Shown here one piece after another: positions 6,785 through 10,613 of a stretch of DNA of 10,613 nucleotides. The stretch lies in assembly GCA_024220525.1 (NCBI GenBank), contig JAMYWO010000016.1:184751-195363 (forward strand), read 5' to 3'. Within the stretch, counting starts at the first letter, position 1. Every line of letters starts with the position of its first letter. The notes under the pieces were generated by a model, which was not told the DNA's origin, searched no databases, and was given only the letters and a program-made list of their open reading frames with translations. The DNA comes from Cochliopodium minus (Eukaryota > Discosea > Himatismenida > Cochliopodiidae). The translations under genes were made by a program, and so were the position numbers.

Positions 6785-8807
6785 ATGAAGAACAAAGATG
6801 TCAAAAAAGAGGTTTCATTCTTTAAAATGATATTCACCTATTTCCAAAAGAAAATTTTATCGAATATTATTTTTTTGAAATTATAGAAGGAGATTCCCAA
6901 ATTCTTCCCTATTGATGAAGATCAAAAAGAGATAATCACATTGGAAACAAAAAACAATAAAAAAGAACAAGTTATAAAAAAGATACCTAAAATAAGCGAT
7001 CATTGGATAGATGATAAAAAGAAAAAGCTATTTGTTCCATTTTTCCCCAAAGATAATCAAAATAACAAAGAATCAATCGAAATAGTAAAAATATTGAATG
7101 AAGCATTCTCACAACTATTAACAGAAGAATATCATGTATTCTGGTCCTTTATAATAAAAGAAAAGAGTATTTGGATGTCAATAGATTCATATTTAAGATA
7201 TAAAACAAGGTATACAACATATATTGAGCACTAAAAATATAATTTCTTTTGAAAAATCCCATTCTAGATCATACGAATCAAATTTCCAACCATTGAAAGA
7301 AAAAGAACCACAAGCATTATTATTTGAAAGAATATTTAAAACTATATTGAGGATATCAACAAATACTGAGGATAAAGAAAACTTTATGACCCTTCTCTAC
7401 TACAATAATTTTTTGAAGGAAAGCAAATTGTTTTCAATTCCAATGTTATTCGATATCTCTGTATTATATAGCAATGCAAACGCAAGAGCAGTGAAAGATA
7501 TGATAGCCTATCAATTCAAGATAAATCAGAATAATTGGGAACAATTGGCCAAAGTGATTCCAAATTTCAAGAAGATTCTCAACAAATTGAATTCAGATTG
7601 CAAATTAAAGAAGGATGACAAGAATCTCCAAGAAGAGGCCTTCATCTATTTGTTGGATTTCCTCGCATCAATCAGTTGCTTCTTGGATATGTTCCCCAGA
7701 GCAAGTTCCGTCTTCCAAAAGGCCAATCAGTTCGTCGATCTATTAGTGAACATATATACCAACTGGATACCCGTCTGCCCATTGAAGGAAAAGACAGGGA
7801 TGATGCAAAGGCTAGTAGTGAAACTTTTTAACGATGTCTTGGAAGAATGTTACTTCAATAGTGTCTACAATTTCTCCAACGAATTCAATCCTCAATCTGC
7901 CCAACATTTTTTGAATGTATTGGAGAAGATGGATCAGACGATGTATGGCGAGGATTCACTTCTCATCACTTACCACAAAAAATACAATCTGAAGAAAAAG
8001 ATCGATACGTTCTTTTCGAAGGGGAATCATCTCAAGGGCAAGATCGATCACATCTACAACATCATCTCTTTGTACAGCGCTGAGAAGAGTTCTGTTGTGG
8101 TGGTCACCCAAAAGAAGCAAAAGGTGCAGGAATCATCCAAGGAGGATGAGCAGATCCATCAAGTGAGGAGTCTCTTTCCCAAGTTGGGAGATGGATTCAT
8201 CTTTGAATGTTTGAAATTCTACAAATTCAATTCGGAGACTGTTATTGATGCTTTGTTGAATGAGAATCTCGATCTTTCTCTCGAAAATTTGAACCGTAAC
8301 ATGCCTCGTTCTAGGGGCAAGTTCAATTCCTCTTCTGCTTTTGACGGTGGGAAGGAGGACATGGATGAGGAGACCTCCGAGGATGTATCTTCCCTCTCGC
8401 TTTCCACTTCCAACTTGTATGATCAATTGGAGCTCAATGGAACCAACATTATTGCACATAAAGGCAAGAAACAAGCAGAGAGCTTTCTGGATTTGCTCAA
8501 TGATAAATCTCACGTCAAATGGGTCAAAAAGTATGCAGATAATTACGATGATGATTTCGATGAGATTGGTACTGATGGTGATGGTGTCAATGAACAGTAT
8601 TCTATCGATCCATCTGAGACTGATGAGAGCGATGATGAGAGTGATGAAGATGTCAATCCCAACACTCCGATCCAGGAGGGCAACACCCCCAATGATCCTA
8701 ATGATCCCAACAAGTCTCATAATAATCAGCCTAAGAATGCTTACACCAGAAGAAAGAAAACACACAACAGAAAGAATATGAGCTCAAGAAAGAAGGGAAT
8801 GTATTAA
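6785..8807 (+). CDS. ASCC2: Activating signal cointegrator 1 complex subunit 2 (ASCC2 / Cue3-Rqt3 family)
   Basis: In animals and yeast this subunit binds K63-linked ubiquitin through its CUE domain and brings the ASCC3/Slh1 helicase to collided ribosomes (RQT complex) or alkylated DNA. Exons 6785-6811, 6887-7209 and 7268-8807 give 629 residues. Introns are 75 nt (phase 0, GTTTCA...TATAG) and 58 nt (phase 2, GTATAC...TCTAG); the second rebuilds Arg117. The N-terminal helicase-binding region includes FWSFIIKEKSIW and the family motif DSYLRY before intron 2. The CUE domain is at about 412-455 (VRSLFPKLGDGFIFECLKFY, then VIDALLNENL), followed by LENLNRNM. The motif LLNDK is near 533. Residues about 540-585 are acidic (Asp/Glu/Ser). 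The basic tail HNRKNMSSRKKGMY matches the conserved family end. The frame is unbroken. Codons become visibly more GC-rich after about 7600. Assignment rests on end-to-end resemblance, so confidence is high. Confidence 0.93.
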
Positions 8808-8828
8808 ATTTTGATCCCCCCTCCATTC

Positions 8829-8834
8829 AATAAA
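8829..8834 (+). terminator. Probable polyadenylation signal of ASCC2
   Basis: AATAAA begins 22 nt after the ASCC2 stop, in CCATTCAATAAAATATT. The placement suits a short 3' UTR in a compact genome. The hexamer is easily found by chance in AT-rich DNA. Confidence 0.5.
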
Positions 8835-8861
8835 ATATTTATACCTTTTTATTCACCATTC

Positions 8862-8944
8862 AAATGTTATGAATCGATTTATTCTTTCAATCCACCCTTA
8901 TGAAAATGGTTTGAATGAGTTTTATAAATGTTATGAATCGATTT
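8862..8944. repeat. Pair of 19-bp direct repeats
   Basis: The 19-mer AAATGTTATGAATCGATTT occurs at 8862-8880 and again, exactly, at 8926-8944, 64 nt apart start to start. It lies in the 161-nt gap between ASCC2 and the GTPase gene. Each copy contains the palindrome ATCGAT. The second copy ends about 25 nt before the GTPase ATG. Confidence 0.9.
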
Positions 8945-8968
8945 CAAAAAAAAAAAAAAATAAAAAAA

Positions 8969-10193
8969 ATGGAAGAAATAACTCTAAAAAATATTAAACA
9001 GAAAATGGAAGAATTATTGAGTTCTCTTAAAGAAAAAAAGAACCATTTGAACAGTAAATTAATTATCAATTATTTAAATACATAATCCCCAAAAAAAAAA
9101 AATGAAATAGTTTGTTTGATTGGATATTCTGGTGCTGGAAAATCAAGCTTTATTAGAACATTGAAAACTATACATGATGAAAAATTTGTACTTGTGAACG
9201 AATTAGAGATAGCCAAGACAAATACAATAGAACAAGTAAGATATTCTTAATTATATACTACTGCTTATTATCCCAAATATTAAAAGGGAAAAAAAAAATA
9301 TTCTTGAGAAATTATAATTACAATTTATATTTTCCAAAATTTATATTTTCTTAATTTTTATTTTTCATTTGTTTCAAAGACAACAAAAGTTTACAAAGGA
9401 TACCATTTTTTTGATGACTACCTTACAATATGGGACACCCAAGGGTTCTCAGAAGTAGAAACCAAATCAGACTACCAAGACAAATGGCAATGCATGTTAG
9501 AAGGACGTGTGCCAGAAGGAACCAAATTCAGCGAAATAAACAAAAATTTGCCTGAAGATTACCAAAGAAAAATTGATTTGATCATTTTCTTGTTATCTCC
9601 AAACGTAAACCGTTATTTTTTTGGAATTTAAATTAGTAAAATTATCATATTAAACTTATTTTTTCATTTTTATATTTTTTTTAAAGGAAGGAAGTTATAA
9701 CATTTTCAAAAAATTGTATGACACTGCTAAAAGTAAAAACACTGCTTGTATTTTTGCTGTTTCAAAGTTGGATGAAAAAATATCCTTTTTTTCAAAGTCC
9801 ACTGCAGAAGATGTTTTGTTCAAAGCTTCTGAGACTAATGAGTACAACGATATTTACAACAAATTTTTTCAAGATTTGGGTAAAAAAAAATAATATTTTT
9901 TTAATTTTTTTAATATTATTATTATTTTATTATTTATTTTTGATTTTGTAATTTTTTTTTATTTAAAAGGAATAGAAGAACAACTCTATTTGGTTTTTTC
10001 TTACTCTAGAAAATCTACTCCTGTAAGAAAGTTAAACAATGAATTTTCAGTGTACGATCTGATCTACAGGGCTTTCACCTCCAACATCCCTAACAACGAT
10101 AATAAAGATGGGAAAATCGATTCTTCTATTTTTATTTCCAACAAGTTCGACATTTTCATGGGAGAAAAGTTCATTACTATTAAAGAGTTTTAA
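8969..10193 (+). CDS. P-loop GTPase resembling the interferon-induced IFI44 family
   Basis: Exons 8969-9053, 9111-9235, 9380-9604, 9687-9879 and 9970-10193 give 283 residues with every join in frame (phases 1, 0, 0, 1). Intron 1 is only 57 nt and removes a TAA. A short N-terminal coiled coil (1-28) leads into the G domain. G1/Walker A is GYSGAGKSSF at 33-42; a G2 Thr candidate lies in AKTNTIEQTT (63-72); G3 is DTQG at 89-92; G4 is degenerate, VSKLD at 170-174 (Ser for the usual Asn/Thr). MLEGRVPEGTKF (109-120) followed by RKIDLIIFLL resembles the IFI44 segment where a loop of the same shape (LNGNI...) precedes the strand before G4. LVFSYSRKSTPV (217-228) then sits where IFI44 has its last strand. 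IFI44 has antiviral or regulatory roles in vertebrates; the role here is unknown. It could instead be called a generic AIG1/septin-like GTPase. GTPase: very sure; IFI44 kinship: moderate. Confidence 0.85.
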
Positions 10194-10245
10194 AAACCAG
10201 TTTTTTTTTTAAATTTTTTTTAATAATGTTTAATTAATTTTTTTG

Positions 10246-10273
10246 AATTCAAATATTAGATTAGATTTGAATT
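10246..10273. repeat. 9-bp perfect inverted repeat, 3' of the GTPase gene
   Basis: AATTCAAAT (10246-10254) and ATTTGAATT (10265-10273) pair perfectly around a 10-nt loop, starting 53 nt after the GTPase stop. All-AT stems like this can arise by chance; it may form a hairpin in the 3' UTR. Confidence 0.55.
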
Positions 10274-10334
10274 AGATATTGATTTTTTTTTTTTTTTTGT
10301 CAAAGATAGTTTTTTTTTTTAATCAACCTGAAGT

Positions 10335-10412
10335 CGATTTTTATTGAGCGATAAAAATCGGAAATCAGACTCTGTATGTACAGGGGAGGTTTGATTAAAT
10401 TAATCAAACCTC
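10335..10412. ncRNA. Cluster of three perfect hairpins: possible structured RNA or 3' element
   Basis: Three perfect stems follow each other: CGATTTTTAT/ATAAAAATCG (10335-10344 with 10351-10360, loop TGAGCG); CTGTA/TACAG (10372-10376 with 10379-10383, 2-nt loop); and GAGGTTTGATTA/TAATCAAACCTC (10386-10397 with 10401-10412, 3-nt loop). The stretch from about 10320 to 10425 is clearly richer in G and C than the T-runs on either side. I recognise no snRNA, snoRNA box set, tRNA or SRP signature. It may be a small structured RNA, a 3'-end element or a remnant of a small inverted-repeat transposon. The strand is undetermined. Confidence 0.4.
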
Positions 10413-10613
10413 AAAAATACACGATAAAAATGAACAATTTCAACAAATTTTATTATGTATTCAAATTCAAAATTTTATGAGTAAATAAAAAAATATTTAT
10501 TTTTTTTTATTTTAAAATTTTATTTTTATTTAAAAATTTTTTTATTTTTTATTTTTGTTTTTTTTTTTATTTTTTATTTATTTTTTTATTTTTTTATTTT
10601 TTTTTACTATCCC
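10413..10613. other. T-rich low-complexity flank
   Basis: Nothing coding seen. From about 10495 it is nearly pure TTTTTATTT-type sequence; the last few bases (ACTATCCC) may start something beyond the edge. Confidence 0.7.

Noticed and set aside
8133-8765. 210-codon minus-strand open frame
   Set aside because: Antisense shadow of the ASCC2 CUE and acidic regions; the plus frame matches a known family end to end.
8341-8781. 146-codon plus-strand frame inside ASCC2
   Set aside because: Met/Ile/Arg-rich shadow of the GAT-rich acidic region in another frame.
1-10613. tRNA, rRNA, CRISPR array or transposase gene
   Set aside because: None was recognised on either strand by reading; a tRNAscan or Rfam search was not possible here.

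Overview
This window is nuclear DNA from an AT-rich eukaryote, most likely a free-living protist of amoeboid type. I cannot name the lineage. The evidence is spliceosomal introns (GT...AG with T-rich sense strands, 54 to 465 nt), exons near 30-50% GC in an 85-95% AT background, AATAAA-type 3' signals, and eukaryote-specific families (ASCC2, F-box, TRAF zinc finger, mitochondrial HIBADH). Nothing bacterial is present. The standard genetic code fits, because the intact exons carry no internal TAA, TAG or TGA.

Layout, left to right. (1) 148-1624, minus: 5' part of a membrane-anchored Sel1-repeat protein with an N-terminal coiled coil; it runs off the left edge. (2) 1625-2091: divergent intergenic region. 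(3) 2092 to about 4616, plus: six-exon mitochondrial 3-hydroxyisobutyrate dehydrogenase (HIBADH, valine catabolism) with several single-base frame breaks. (4) About 4635-5769, minus: F-box/ankyrin protein, tail to tail with HIBADH. (5) 5835-6299, minus: TRAF-type zinc finger plus coiled coil, possibly the 5' part of the F-box/ankyrin gene. (6) 6300-6784: divergent intergenic region. (7) 6785-8807, plus: complete three-exon ASCC2 (CUE domain; ribosome quality control and alkylation repair). (8) 8969-10193, plus: complete five-exon P-loop GTPase resembling the IFI44 family. (9) 10194-10613: 3' flank with a cluster of perfect hairpins, then a T-rich tract.

Gene models were built by hand by matching splice phase. 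In HIBADH, the Sel1 gene, ASCC2 and the GTPase every proposed junction is phase-consistent. The exceptions are frame breaks, mostly one missing base in a short homopolymer, concentrated at about 3737-4850 in two unrelated convergent genes. That pattern points to a local consensus-sequence problem rather than gene decay. The genes share no pathway. Three of them (F-box, TRAF finger, ASCC2 CUE) touch ubiquitin biology, which is probably coincidence.
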